A DNA stretch of 37,769 nt from Bacteroidota bacterium (GTDB lineage: Bacteria; Bacteroidota; Bacteroidia; 2-12-FULL-35-15). The DNA lies in NCBI GenBank assembly GCA_023251805.1, contig JAHEYB010000034.1, forward strand, positions 1 through 37,769, read 5' to 3'. The first letter of the stretch is position 1. Each line of letters opens with the position of its first letter. The translations under genes were made by a program, and so were the position numbers. Below, piece by piece: positions 26,354-33,671 of this stretch. The notes below the pieces were generated by a model. That model saw nothing but the letters and a program-made list of their open reading frames with translations, made no database searches and had not been told where the DNA came from.

Positions 26354-26404
26354 AAAATCTGACTATAGGTTGAGTGCAATTCACTATAACTATAGTCAGA
26401 TTTT
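26354..26404. terminator. Terminator after small four-cysteine gene (cassette copy 2)
   Basis: The 15-bp stem AAAATCTGACTATAG / CTATAGTCAGATTTT is separated by a 21-base region that can itself pair (GTGCAATTCAC). A and T tracts flank it. It separates the small-protein and lipoprotein genes, like its counterpart at 18900-18940. Confidence 0.85.
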
Positions 26405-26422
26405 CTGTTTAATAAGAATGAA

Positions 26423-26740
26423 TTATCTTGAGGCCTTGCCAACAATGATTTGTGATTGAAAAACAATAACGGGTGCTTCCGGACAAGCTCCTCTGTCGTT
26501 ATTATAATGAACTAAACAGCTATTGATGTGGCCGGGAGGAGGATTTCCATAAGCATACAACAACAATCCGCCAGACCCATCATCAATAAGGTGATATGTG
26601 ACACCAAATCCGGAAAGGCAGGCAGATAAATCACTTAGAGCTACATTGGCACAAGGAGCATAACCTCCGCCTCCGTGCTGAGCAAAATTCGACTGTAATC
26701 CTATAAATAACAGAATTACTAGAAATAGTTTTTTCATCAT
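26423..26740 (-). CDS. Small secreted four-cysteine protein, copy 2
   Basis: The 105-residue protein has a signal peptide (MKKLFLVILLFIGLQSNFAQ after an extra Met). The mature protein starts with HGGGG, has four cysteines (30, 41, 75, 86) spaced C-x10-C-x33-C-x10-C, and carries the motif GNPPPGHINSC...YNNDRGAC..APV shared with the 92-aa protein at 18961-19239. Even the end of the signal peptide (GLQ[AS]NFAQ) is conserved, which indicates recent common ancestry. It lies 83 bases after a T9SS cargo gene and has an unusually strong ribosome site (AAGGAGGA). ATG at 26740 or 26737 could be used; 26740 is given here. The function is unknown, and I recognise no domain. Confidence 0.85.
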   Translation of the reverse strand: MMKKLFLVILLFIGLQSNFAQHGGGGYAPCANVALSDLSACLSGFGVTYHLIDDGSGGLLLYAYGNPPPGHINSCLVHYNNDRGACPEAPVIVFQSQIIVGKASR

Positions 26741-26747
26741 GTGGTAG

Positions 26748-26756
26748 TCCTCCTTA
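26748..26756 (-). promoter_or_regulatory. Strong Shine-Dalgarno site of the 105-aa gene
   Basis: Minus-strand TAAGGAGGA lies 7 bases before the first ATG. Such strong sites are uncommon in Bacteroidota, where start regions are usually A-rich, and suggest high translation of this small protein. Confidence 0.65.
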
Positions 26757-26823
26757 AATTTAGTTAATATTAGTTAATGATATTTCTGAAAATTAAAACT
26801 GATTAGCGATTTTGATAATATGA

Positions 26824-28092
26824 TTAATGGATAAATACCTTTTTTGAGGTAAATGAAGTTCTGCTCTCGATAGAAATGAAATACACTCCACTATTAATAT
26901 CAGTAATGTCTAATTGAAAACTATTTTTACCTTTTTCAACTACTAAACTTTTAGAGCTAATTTTTTTTCCTAAAGCATCAAATAATGTGGCAATATAATT
27001 TTCGGGAGAATTGCTATCTATGATAATTTCAATACTTCCAGCTTGATTATTAAATGCATTAATATTTGTGGCATTAGAAACGTTACAATTCTCCGCAGTA
27101 ATAATACCAAATGTTTTTACATTTCCATTATAATCTGTCTGAGTCAAACGGTAGTAACTGATTCCATCATAAGAATTATAATCAGTAAAAGAGTAATTTA
27201 AAATACTAGTGCTATTCCCGGCACCTGCAACAACACCTGCGTCAATAAAATTTATCCCATCAATACTTTTTTGAATAGTAAAAAAATTATTGTTTGTTTC
27301 GGATGCTGTGCTCCAGTTAATAACAACATTGTTTCCTGAACAAATAGCTTCATTTGAGATTAGTTCAATTGGAAGTGGTGTTGTAAAATCAACCAAGGTC
27401 CATGCTCTATAAAAATCAGCAGCGGGAGCAATTGCACCGGAAACAATATTTGTGACAGTGTTTGCTGCCCCGATTGGTGGATAAACAAACCCATCCCAAT
27501 CTCCAACAGCTGTGTTCCAACGTTGTGCTTTTAAATTTGCTTCCGCTAACGTATTGGGTGCAATATTTTCATTATCAACATAGGTAAAGCTAATATCAAC
27601 TGCAGGTTTAGTAGCGTGATTTGCATCCAATATCCAAAAACGATCGGTCACTTTTGCCGAATTGTTGGCGGCAGGAACAGTCACATTCCCCATATTGGTT
27701 ACCCCAGTAGGCATATATGTAGCGTTATCAAAGCTTCCTCCATCATATGTAGAAAAATCTATACGATTTGTTGCACTTGCTGTTCCTGCGGCAGTAATAG
27801 TTGCCGTGACAGGAATCTCAACTGCTTCAACATCTTCGTAAAAAGGAACAACATACGTTCCTATTGAATTACTTACAAGCCAACGCACAATATTTCCTTC
27901 AGCTTCAGAAATAATCCTTCCTCCTGTTCCCGTTTGAACAATTCCCGTTGATGCACTATTGCCTATAACTAAATAAGCACTATTGGAAATAACAATATAA
28001 CCATCGTTATCCATAACCAGTTGCTGTGAAAACGAACAAAAGGGGAGAACAAAAAGTATTAAAATAGAGAATATAAGATTGTTTTTTTTCAT
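26824..28092 (-). CDS. T9SS cargo-type protein, cassette copy 2
   Basis: The 422-residue protein has a signal peptide (LIFSILILFVLPFCSFSQ). The first half (MDNDGYIVISNSAYLVIGNS, then GTYVVPFYED) looks like a short version of the beta-helix plus FVFPLGD module of the two larger cargos. The second half has TPLPIELISNEAICSGNNVV, WSTASETNNNFFTIQKSIDG and GISYYRLTQTDYNG, the same module that precedes their sorting domains. The C-terminus is a type A-like sorting domain (LFDALGKKISSKSLVVEKG, then NSGVYFISIES), but the usual P-N-P start is replaced by FNNQAG. It lies 27 bases after the M28 peptidase gene and 83 bases before the small four-cysteine gene, so it belongs to a longer operon. Probable role: T9SS surface protein, target unknown. 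Confidence 0.85.
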   Translation of the reverse strand: MKKNNLIFSILILFVLPFCSFSQQLVMDNDGYIVISNSAYLVIGNSASTGIVQTGTGGRIISEAEGNIVRWLVSNSIGTYVVPFYEDVEAVEIPVTATITAAGTASATNRIDFSTYDGGSFDNATYMPTGVTNMGNVTVPAANNSAKVTDRFWILDANHATKPAVDISFTYVDNENIAPNTLAEANLKAQRWNTAVGDWDGFVYPPIGAANTVTNIVSGAIAPAADFYRAWTLVDFTTPLPIELISNEAICSGNNVVINWSTASETNNNFFTIQKSIDGINFIDAGVVAGAGNSTSILNYSFTDYNSYDGISYYRLTQTDYNGNVKTFGIITAENCNVSNATNINAFNNQAGSIEIIIDSNSPENYIATLFDALGKKISSKSLVVEKGKNSFQLDITDINSGVYFISIESRTSFTSKKVFIH

Positions 28093-28119
28093 TTGTATTA
28101 AACTAGTTCAGAAAATAGT

Positions 28120-29046
28120 TTATTTTGTAATGTAAGCTAAAATTTCAATAATAAAACCACAAATGGTTTTCATTCCTTCATAATTAATTTTATTTGATTC
28201 ATCTGTTGAACGATGATAATCTTCTGTTATTCCGGTTGTGAACGTAAATGCTGAAACCTTGTTTTTATAAAATATTGTAGCGTCAGACATCAATAATTGT
28301 TCATCATTATACAATAAGTTTAACCCTTTTGATTGACAAGCCTTTGTGGTTGTTAAAATTTTTTGAAGGTCTTTCCTGTTTTCAAATCCTCCTGTTTTCA
28401 AACTTTTAGAAGATTTATTTAATCTTCCAACCATGTCAAAATTTAATAGGGCTTTAATTTTTAAATCTCTAAAAAATATGCTTTCATAAAAAAAACCAGA
28501 ACCATAAAGTCCAATTTCATGAGCAGAAAACATAACAAAAACATAGTTATACTTTTTGTTTTTCTGTTTTGTCAAGTGCTTAGCAAGTGCTAAAACCATT
28601 GAAACCCCTGAAGCGTTATCATCTGCACCATTATGAATTTCACATTTTTTTAATTGAATTACCTCCTTTGAAAGAGGTGAACAATTGCCTAAATGATCAT
28701 AATGTGCTGCAATAACAATTGAACTATCTGCTTTGTTGTCAATCAAGCCAACAATATTATTGCACTTAATACCCCCATATTTTTCAATTGAATCAGGAAG
28801 AGTGAACGTTTGTAAAAAAGATTTTTTTGTTGAGTCGAAGAACTTTAATCCAAGTGATTTATATTCTTTGATAATAAAATCTGCTGATTCATCTATTCCT
28901 TTTTCACCAATTGACCGACCTTTCAAACTATCGCTTGACAAAAATTCGACAACACATTTCATGTATGGGATATTCTGACAAACTAAATTGTTTTGAAGAA
29001 GGATAAAAAATAAAAATATAAAAAACAAAGAACGAACGGTACTCAA
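28120..29046 (-). CDS. M28 family metallopeptidase, secreted, with altered catalytic Glu
   Basis: The 308-residue protein starts at TTG 29046 (the only start that keeps the whole signal sequence, SLFFIFLFFILLQNNLVC). Zinc ligands of the M28 aminopeptidase fold are visible: AHYDHLG (His115, Asp117), GADDNASG (Asp142/143), SAHEIGLYGS (Glu177), NFDMVGRL (Asp204) and DYHRSTDE (His278). In active members the residue before the zinc-binding Glu is the general base Glu (E-E); here it is His176. The enzyme may thus be inactive, use His as base, or have other chemistry. It would act in the periplasm or outside on peptides. It lies 20 bases after the tail-fibre-like gene and 27 bases before the cargo gene, in one operon. 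Confidence 0.85.
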   Translation of the reverse strand: MSTVRSLFFIFLFFILLQNNLVCQNIPYMKCVVEFLSSDSLKGRSIGEKGIDESADFIIKEYKSLGLKFFDSTKKSFLQTFTLPDSIEKYGGIKCNNIVGLIDNKADSSIVIAAHYDHLGNCSPLSKEVIQLKKCEIHNGADDNASGVSMVLALAKHLTKQKNKKYNYVFVMFSAHEIGLYGSGFFYESIFFRDLKIKALLNFDMVGRLNKSSKSLKTGGFENRKDLQKILTTTKACQSKGLNLLYNDEQLLMSDATIFYKNKVSAFTFTTGITEDYHRSTDESNKINYEGMKTICGFIIEILAYITK

Positions 29047-29066
29047 AATAAAATGGTATTAAAATA

Positions 29067-30794
29067 CTATTTAGTTGGTCTTGTTGGGATAAATTCTCCC
29101 TGAGTTCTTTCTGCAACTGTTTTAAGTCTTCCAACAGGTTTTGCCTTTGGAGCTTCCTGATTAAATACTATTTTACTTCCATTCCACCACATAGGTTTTC
29201 CCTCAATTGCCGGGTTATTTTCATCTACAATAAAATTCTTTAAATTAGTATCAAATTCAGTATCCATAATATCGGATGGTACTTCCACTTTGTCAATTCG
29301 TTTTCCGATTGCTATCCATGAAAATAAAACGTTTGAATTACCATTATTTAATTCGCGCACCCAGAAACCATTTTGCTCAACTTTTGAAATATACAATCCG
29401 TTACATTCTCCCATTGCAGAAACAGTGATAGTAGGGATGCTTTCTTTTGAATACATATTAATAAATGACTCTTCGAATTGTACAAAATGCTCACCGGAAG
29501 ACAAGCTTGCAGAGCCATCGCTGTATATTTTTAATTCAGTTGAAGAATTTGAAAAAGCAACTGATTTTCCATTTGCTCCTTTAACAATATCTGCTTTGTA
29601 TCCGGATGTATATTCATTTCCTAAATTATAGGAAGCCATAAGTTCACCAATCGTAATTTGACCAATTACCTGGCTATTTATGATCGAACCTAAAAAGTCG
29701 GAATAAGTTCCTGTACCAACTCCGGAAGTAGCACTGGAAGATAAAAACCCTGCCCCATTACCTGCTACTGCAGAGAAATAGGCTCCGAATTGCGCAGCCG
29801 CACTGCTCCTGTATCCAAGTGTCCCCCATTGTGTTGCCCCTCCGGACATTCCAAAAACAGCTCCGCATCTATTTACGTCAACGGTTTGGCCTGCTACTCC
29901 CATTGAATATTGTCGGGTTCCCGCCACCATTCCAAGTACTGAGTAATTAATTGTTGCTGTTCCATAACCTGTTCCGTTTGCTGCAGGCGCAATACTCAAG
30001 CCCCAAACAGAGCCCACACCTGCTACAAGACCAGTTGGGCCATCAAATTCATCCGCATCAAAACCAGTTGCAGCAGATCCACCATGCCAATATGTTCCAT
30101 CATTAAAATAAACTCCCCTAAAAAGATTGTTGGTATTAAATTGAATATTTGCATTTTCCTGATTGCTTATTAATACGGAGGAAGCAGCAGCTGGGATTTC
30201 AATTTTAAAGCCATCTGTTGCAGCAGCATTGGCAGTAGTTGTATTCGTGATTCGGTAGGAAGCAGCAGCGGCCCCACCGTCAATATGCATTAAACCTCGC
30301 GGAACAAGTGTATTTACACCTACAAAACCAGTATTTAAAATTCGCATTCGCTCCAAATTATTTGTTGCGAAAACTAATGTAATGTTATCAGTAGTGCCAA
30401 GAAAATTATTATTTACAGCAACACCAATAGCAGAGGTAGAAGCAACTGTAGCTGCATTTCCTGTTATAGACCAACCTCCGGGAGTTAAATAACTCCATGC
30501 AGGAACAACACCAACGCTTGTATTATAATAAAAACCTTGCACACCGTCTGTTTGGTATACAATAAGACCTTGTGCCGCAATTGGAAGCGGATTCATTGCT
30601 GTTCTTTGCGCAAGCGTAACTCTTGGTATGAGCAAACCTTTGTTATTTCCAGCTCCTGCAGCAATATCTAACATGGAGGAAGCATTGGCTGCCGTTCCTG
30701 TTGAATTTACAGCTATGTTCTGCGCTAACGCGCTCTCATTCATAAGCAATAACGATGCTATTGAAACAATGATGATTGATAGTTTATTATTCAT
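29067..30794 (-). CDS. Secreted tail-fibre-like surface protein
   Basis: The 575-residue protein has a signal peptide (LSIIIVSIASLLLMNESALA). The N-terminal signature NKGLLIPRVTLAQRTAM (51-67) with GLIVYQTDGVQGFYYNTSVG is the common start of Bacteroidota tail-fibre-like proteins, and later come repeated beta-rich, Ala/Gly/Thr-rich segments (ERMRILNTGFVGVNTLVPRG, LMHIDGGAA, then many GT/GA steps). The C-terminal part (RQYSM..., then IAIGKRIDKVEVP) has no sorting domain. It would form a fibrous, probably trimeric surface structure; the exact target is unknown. It heads an operon with the M28 peptidase and the cassette copy 2 cargo gene. Upstream lie two direct repeats that resemble LytTR-binding sites. 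Confidence 0.75.
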   Translation of the reverse strand: MNNKLSIIIVSIASLLLMNESALAQNIAVNSTGTAANASSMLDIAAGAGNNKGLLIPRVTLAQRTAMNPLPIAAQGLIVYQTDGVQGFYYNTSVGVVPAWSYLTPGGWSITGNAATVASTSAIGVAVNNNFLGTTDNITLVFATNNLERMRILNTGFVGVNTLVPRGLMHIDGGAAAASYRITNTTTANAAATDGFKIEIPAAASSVLISNQENANIQFNTNNLFRGVYFNDGTYWHGGSAATGFDADEFDGPTGLVAGVGSVWGLSIAPAANGTGYGTATINYSVLGMVAGTRQYSMGVAGQTVDVNRCGAVFGMSGGATQWGTLGYRSSAAAQFGAYFSAVAGNGAGFLSSSATSGVGTGTYSDFLGSIINSQVIGQITIGELMASYNLGNEYTSGYKADIVKGANGKSVAFSNSSTELKIYSDGSASLSSGEHFVQFEESFINMYSKESIPTITVSAMGECNGLYISKVEQNGFWVRELNNGNSNVLFSWIAIGKRIDKVEVPSDIMDTEFDTNLKNFIVDENNPAIEGKPMWWNGSKIVFNQEAPKAKPVGRLKTVAERTQGEFIPTRPTK

Positions 30795-31026
30795 AATTGA
30801 AACAAGTGTTTAATTAGTAGTTGAATTTTTGAGCATAAATGGAAATGTTTTGAGTATAAACGGACGTTTATAAGGATGTTGCTTTTTGATTAAAGGTTGC
30901 ATTAAAAGTCCGATTATCTACAAAAATAATAATTTATTCGATGAATACAACTTTTTTGTAGGCGAAACTATGAAAAATGCAAAAAATATGGCATATGAAA
31001 TAGTACCAGAATTTGAATTTTCTTTC
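30795..31026. other. Spacer upstream of the tail-fibre-like gene
   Basis: Apart from the direct repeat listed below, this spacer holds no convincing gene. A 60-codon plus-strand frame at 30886-31068 runs through the terminator at its end and has no sign of being a gene. No perfect TANNTTTG box was found for the minus-strand gene. Confidence 0.5.
30828..30864 (-). promoter_or_regulatory. Two 16-base direct repeats 21 bp apart, possible regulator site
   Basis: On the minus strand TCCGTTTATACTCAAA (30849-30864) and TCCATTTATGCTCAAA (30828-30843) match at 14 of 16 positions, with starts 21 bp apart (two helical turns). They lie 34-70 bases before the tail-fibre-like gene. The first nine bases of the upstream copy fit the published LytTR-type pattern [TA][AC][CA]GTTN[AG][TG]; the other copy has one mismatch (A for G). 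Confidence 0.45.
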
Positions 31027-31066
31027 AAAAAAAGAGCCTTGCATTTTTTTGCAAAGCTCTTTTTTT
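31027..31066. terminator. Bidirectional terminator after the mini T9SS protein gene
   Basis: AAAAAGAGCcTTGCA pairs with TGCAAaGCTCTTTTT around a short T-rich loop, with A and T tracts on each side. It lies 44 bases after the minus-strand stop at 31110. Confidence 0.85.
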
Positions 31067-31109
31067 GAGAATTATTTATTAAGACACTTTTTAATTGGAA
31101 AATGAAGAA

Positions 31110-31553
31110 TTATTTTACAATTAATTTTTTGCTAACACTATTTTTACCCGATGAAGCAGTTATGAAATAGATGCCTGCAGATAAGTTTGTTGGAGTGGCC
31201 ATAGCAAAATTAGTTGTATCACTACTCATTATAATTGTTTTAGAAACTTTTTCTTTACCGGTAACATCATAGATAACAACTAGTATCTCCTGACCAACAA
31301 TTGCCTCCATTGCTACATTTATGTTTGAGCCATCTCCGGGGTTAGGAAAAACATTAAAGGAAAATTCATCATTAGAAATTGTATTGCTTATACTTTGCTT
31401 AGGAGGAGCGGTATTAAGATCTCTTATACCTACAAGCGGGGCTTCATTTGTTGAAGCATCTGTAGTAGAATGAGTATTTACAAGAGTAGAGTCTTGTGCT
31501 TGTCCTAGACATACACTAAGAGCAAAGGCGAGGAGAAGGATTAGTTTTTTCAT
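31110..31553 (-). CDS. Mini T9SS protein: signal peptide plus sorting domain only
   Basis: The 147-residue protein has a signal peptide (MKKLILLLAFALSVCLGQAQ), a Ser/Thr/Asn-rich linker of about 45 residues, and then a complete type A sorting domain from FSFNVFPNPGDGSNINVAM to SAGIYFITASSGKNSVSKKL. There is no cargo domain, so the whole mature part is linker plus sorting signal. Most T9SS cargo is several times larger. It could be a decoy, a competitor for the sortase, or a small surface linker, but any of these is inference. It has its own terminator and stands alone on its strand. Confidence 0.85.
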   Translation of the reverse strand: MKKLILLLAFALSVCLGQAQDSTLVNTHSTTDASTNEAPLVGIRDLNTAPPKQSISNTISNDEFSFNVFPNPGDGSNINVAMEAIVGQEILVVIYDVTGKEKVSKTIIMSSDTTNFAMATPTNLSAGIYFITASSGKNSVSKKLIVK

Positions 31554-32040
31554 GGCTTTAAAGTTTTATTGGTTATTACTGTACGAAGTAAGGAGATATC
31601 TGAAGTGCTTCAAAACCTATTGAATCAATAAAAAAACACATGTAAGAATTTTCAAGCGTTTGTAAACCAATAGCTACTAATTAATAAAAATTAAGCATGG
31701 TACAAATTGCGTAAACTCCTTTAGATAATAGCACTTCAGTGTCAATTTCAGTAATCTTCCTGTCTTTACAACAGTAATTATTTTTGAGAACAATTACTTT
31801 CCTGAAATCTCATTTATTGCAACAATTTATGGCCATATTAACTCAATTAATGATAAATAAGTTAAATTTCAAATAGTTGCAGAATTCGAAAATAAAAAAA
31901 ACGTATATTTAATGCTATTGAGGCTGAGTAATAAAGAAGAAACTAATGAGGAACTTTTTTGATGATTTTGTCAATAATAAATTATTTGTAAAAAGTATTA
32001 GCAAACAAAAAAAATTGCATTTTCGTTTCAAATACATTTT
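31554..32040. other. Long divergent intergenic region, no convincing gene
   Basis: This 487-base AT-rich spacer separates divergent genes. A TATTTTTG box on the plus strand (31779-31786) is a possible promoter for the START-domain gene, though 254 bases upstream. A 32-codon plus-strand frame (31946-32044) overlaps the START-domain start by 4 bases and could be a coupled leader, but has no other support. No tRNA-like or structured RNA was recognised. Confidence 0.4.
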
Positions 32041-32703
32041 ATGAAGAAGTTCCCAATCACTCTTTTTTGTTGTCTTTCACTTTTGTTAGCTGGCTTTTCT
32101 AAAGAAACAAGTTCTAACGACTGGCAATTAAAGAAATTTGAAAACGGAATATCTGTCTATACACGCAGTACCGAAAATTCAAAATATAAAGAGCTAAAAG
32201 CTATTTTTCAAATCAAGACATCGCTGTCAAGCATTATTGCTTTGCTCAATGATGTTGAATCCTACCCGCAATGGGTGTATCGTTGTGAGACTTCGAAAAT
32301 TCTAAGAAAAAATTCTGAAAAACAGTTGATTCGCTATCAAACAATTGTTGCCCCTTGGCCTGTTGATAATCGCGATGTTGTGGTAGAGGTGAATTCTTAT
32401 CAAGATGAAAAAACAAAAATTGTGTATCAAAAAGTGACTCCTTTGCCCGATTATGTACCGGCATCAAAAGATCATGTTCGTATTCGAGAATTTCGGGCTA
32501 TTTGGACACTCAAACCATTAAAAAATGGAATAGTGGATGTTGAATATGAATTGTTAGTTAATCCTGCTGGAGCTATTCCTGCTTGGATAGTGAACTTAGC
32601 AGTTGTAGAAGGCCCCTATGAAACTTCTTTGAAAATGAAAGAACGTTTAATGAACGACAAATATCAAAAAGCAAATTTTTCTTTCATTACTAATCCCGAG
32701 TAG
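32041..32703 (+). CDS. START-domain (lipid-transfer-like) protein, secreted or lipoprotein-like
   Basis: The 220-residue protein has a signal sequence (MKKFPITLFCCLSLLLAGFS). The mature part is a START/Bet v1-like domain: WQLKKFENGISVYTR, then SIIALLNDVESYPQWVYRC (helix-grip start), VAPWPVDNRDVVVEV and WTLKPLKNGIVDVEYELLVN, the usual order for START proteins. It should bind a lipid or other hydrophobic ligand in the periplasm. It lies 53 bases before two acyltransferase genes of aminolipid type, so it may handle the same lipids; this is inference from position. The ligand is unknown. Confidence 0.85.
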   Translation: MKKFPITLFCCLSLLLAGFSKETSSNDWQLKKFENGISVYTRSTENSKYKELKAIFQIKTSLSSIIALLNDVESYPQWVYRCETSKILRKNSEKQLIRYQTIVAPWPVDNRDVVVEVNSYQDEKTKIVYQKVTPLPDYVPASKDHVRIREFRAIWTLKPLKNGIVDVEYELLVNPAGAIPAWIVNLAVVEGPYETSLKMKERLMNDKYQKANFSFITNPE

Positions 32704-32756
32704 AATTTTTGATGTTGGTAATATTCCTTATTTTTACACCCGAATAGTATATTCAT

Positions 32757-33644
32757 ATGAGTTCTATGGCCGAATCCAATTCAACAAGTTCTTCCGAAAA
32801 ATTTATTGATGTAAAAAAAGCCATTGGAACCAAAAATCCCAGACTACTAAAATTTTTGCCGAATTTTTTATTAAGATACATTATTCGTACTGTTCATCAA
32901 GACGAATTAAATGTTGCTATAGAAAGAAACAAACACCGTTTTGGACATGATTTTGTGGATGCGGCAATGGAAGAGTTCAGAGCCAAGCCAATCGTCATCG
33001 GGGCCGAAAATATTCCAAATGCCGGAGGTGTAATTATGGCTGCCAATCACCCGCTTGGGGGATTAGATGGAATTGCTTTTATGGATGTGGTAGGAGAATA
33101 TCGCAAAGACATTCGGTTTTTTGTTAACGATTTGTTAATGGCATTTAAAAATTTAGCACCCATTCTTGTCCCTGTAAATAAACATGGAAAAAATTCATCA
33201 GAATACACTAAAAAATTTGAAGAAACCTATGCCTCCAATGAATGTTTGCTTTTGTTTCCTGCCGGATTAGTTTCTAGGAAACAAAAAGATGGCAGAATAG
33301 AAGATTTGGTTTGGAAAAAAAGTTTTATTTCTAAAGCAATTCAATATCAAAAAAATATTATTCCTGTTTTTATAGATGGAAATAATTCTAAATTTTTCTA
33401 CAATTTAGCATACTGGAGAAAAAAAATTGGAATAAAGGCAAATATTGAAATGTTTTATTTGGTTGATGAAATGTACAAACAGAGAGGGAAAACACTTATC
33501 TTTACGTTTGGTGAAGCAATTTCTTGGGAAACGTTTACGAAAGACAAACCGGCTGAATATTGGTCGGAGAGGGTGAAAAGGCACGTTTATGCATTAAAAA
33601 CAGGAGATAAATCAAAAATGTTGCCCACCTTAAAAAGCAAATAG
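32757..33644 (+). CDS. PlsC-family O-acyltransferase, probable glycine-lipid second step (GlsA-like)
   Basis: The 295-residue protein shows a PlsC-type acyltransferase core: VIMAANHPLGGLDGIAFMD with the catalytic pair His98 and Asp104, FFVNDLLMAFKNLAPILVPV as the second motif, and LLLFPAGLVSRK as the third (FPxGxxSR). The spacing between His and Asp is five residues instead of the usual four, which I take as a variant of this subgroup. In Bacteroides the aminolipid genes glsB and glsA encode an N-acyltransferase and an O-acyltransferase for glycine lipids. The next gene is the N-acyltransferase partner, so the O-acyltransferase of that pair is the likely identity. It is probably inner-membrane-associated. 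The amino acid used is not shown by sequence. Confidence 0.8.
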   Translation: MSSMAESNSTSSSEKFIDVKKAIGTKNPRLLKFLPNFLLRYIIRTVHQDELNVAIERNKHRFGHDFVDAAMEEFRAKPIVIGAENIPNAGGVIMAANHPLGGLDGIAFMDVVGEYRKDIRFFVNDLLMAFKNLAPILVPVNKHGKNSSEYTKKFEETYASNECLLLFPAGLVSRKQKDGRIEDLVWKKSFISKAIQYQKNIIPVFIDGNNSKFFYNLAYWRKKIGIKANIEMFYLVDEMYKQRGKTLIFTFGEAISWETFTKDKPAEYWSERVKRHVYALKTGDKSKMLPTLKSK

Positions 33645-33671
33645 CGCTTCTAACTACTAGCGAAACAATTT

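Noticed and set aside
30886-31068. 60-codon plus-strand frame
   Set aside because: It runs through a clear terminator hairpin and encodes the hairpin at its end. It shows no family features.
31946-32044. 32-codon frame overlapping the START-domain gene start
   Set aside because: It could be a coupled leader peptide, but nothing else supports translation.
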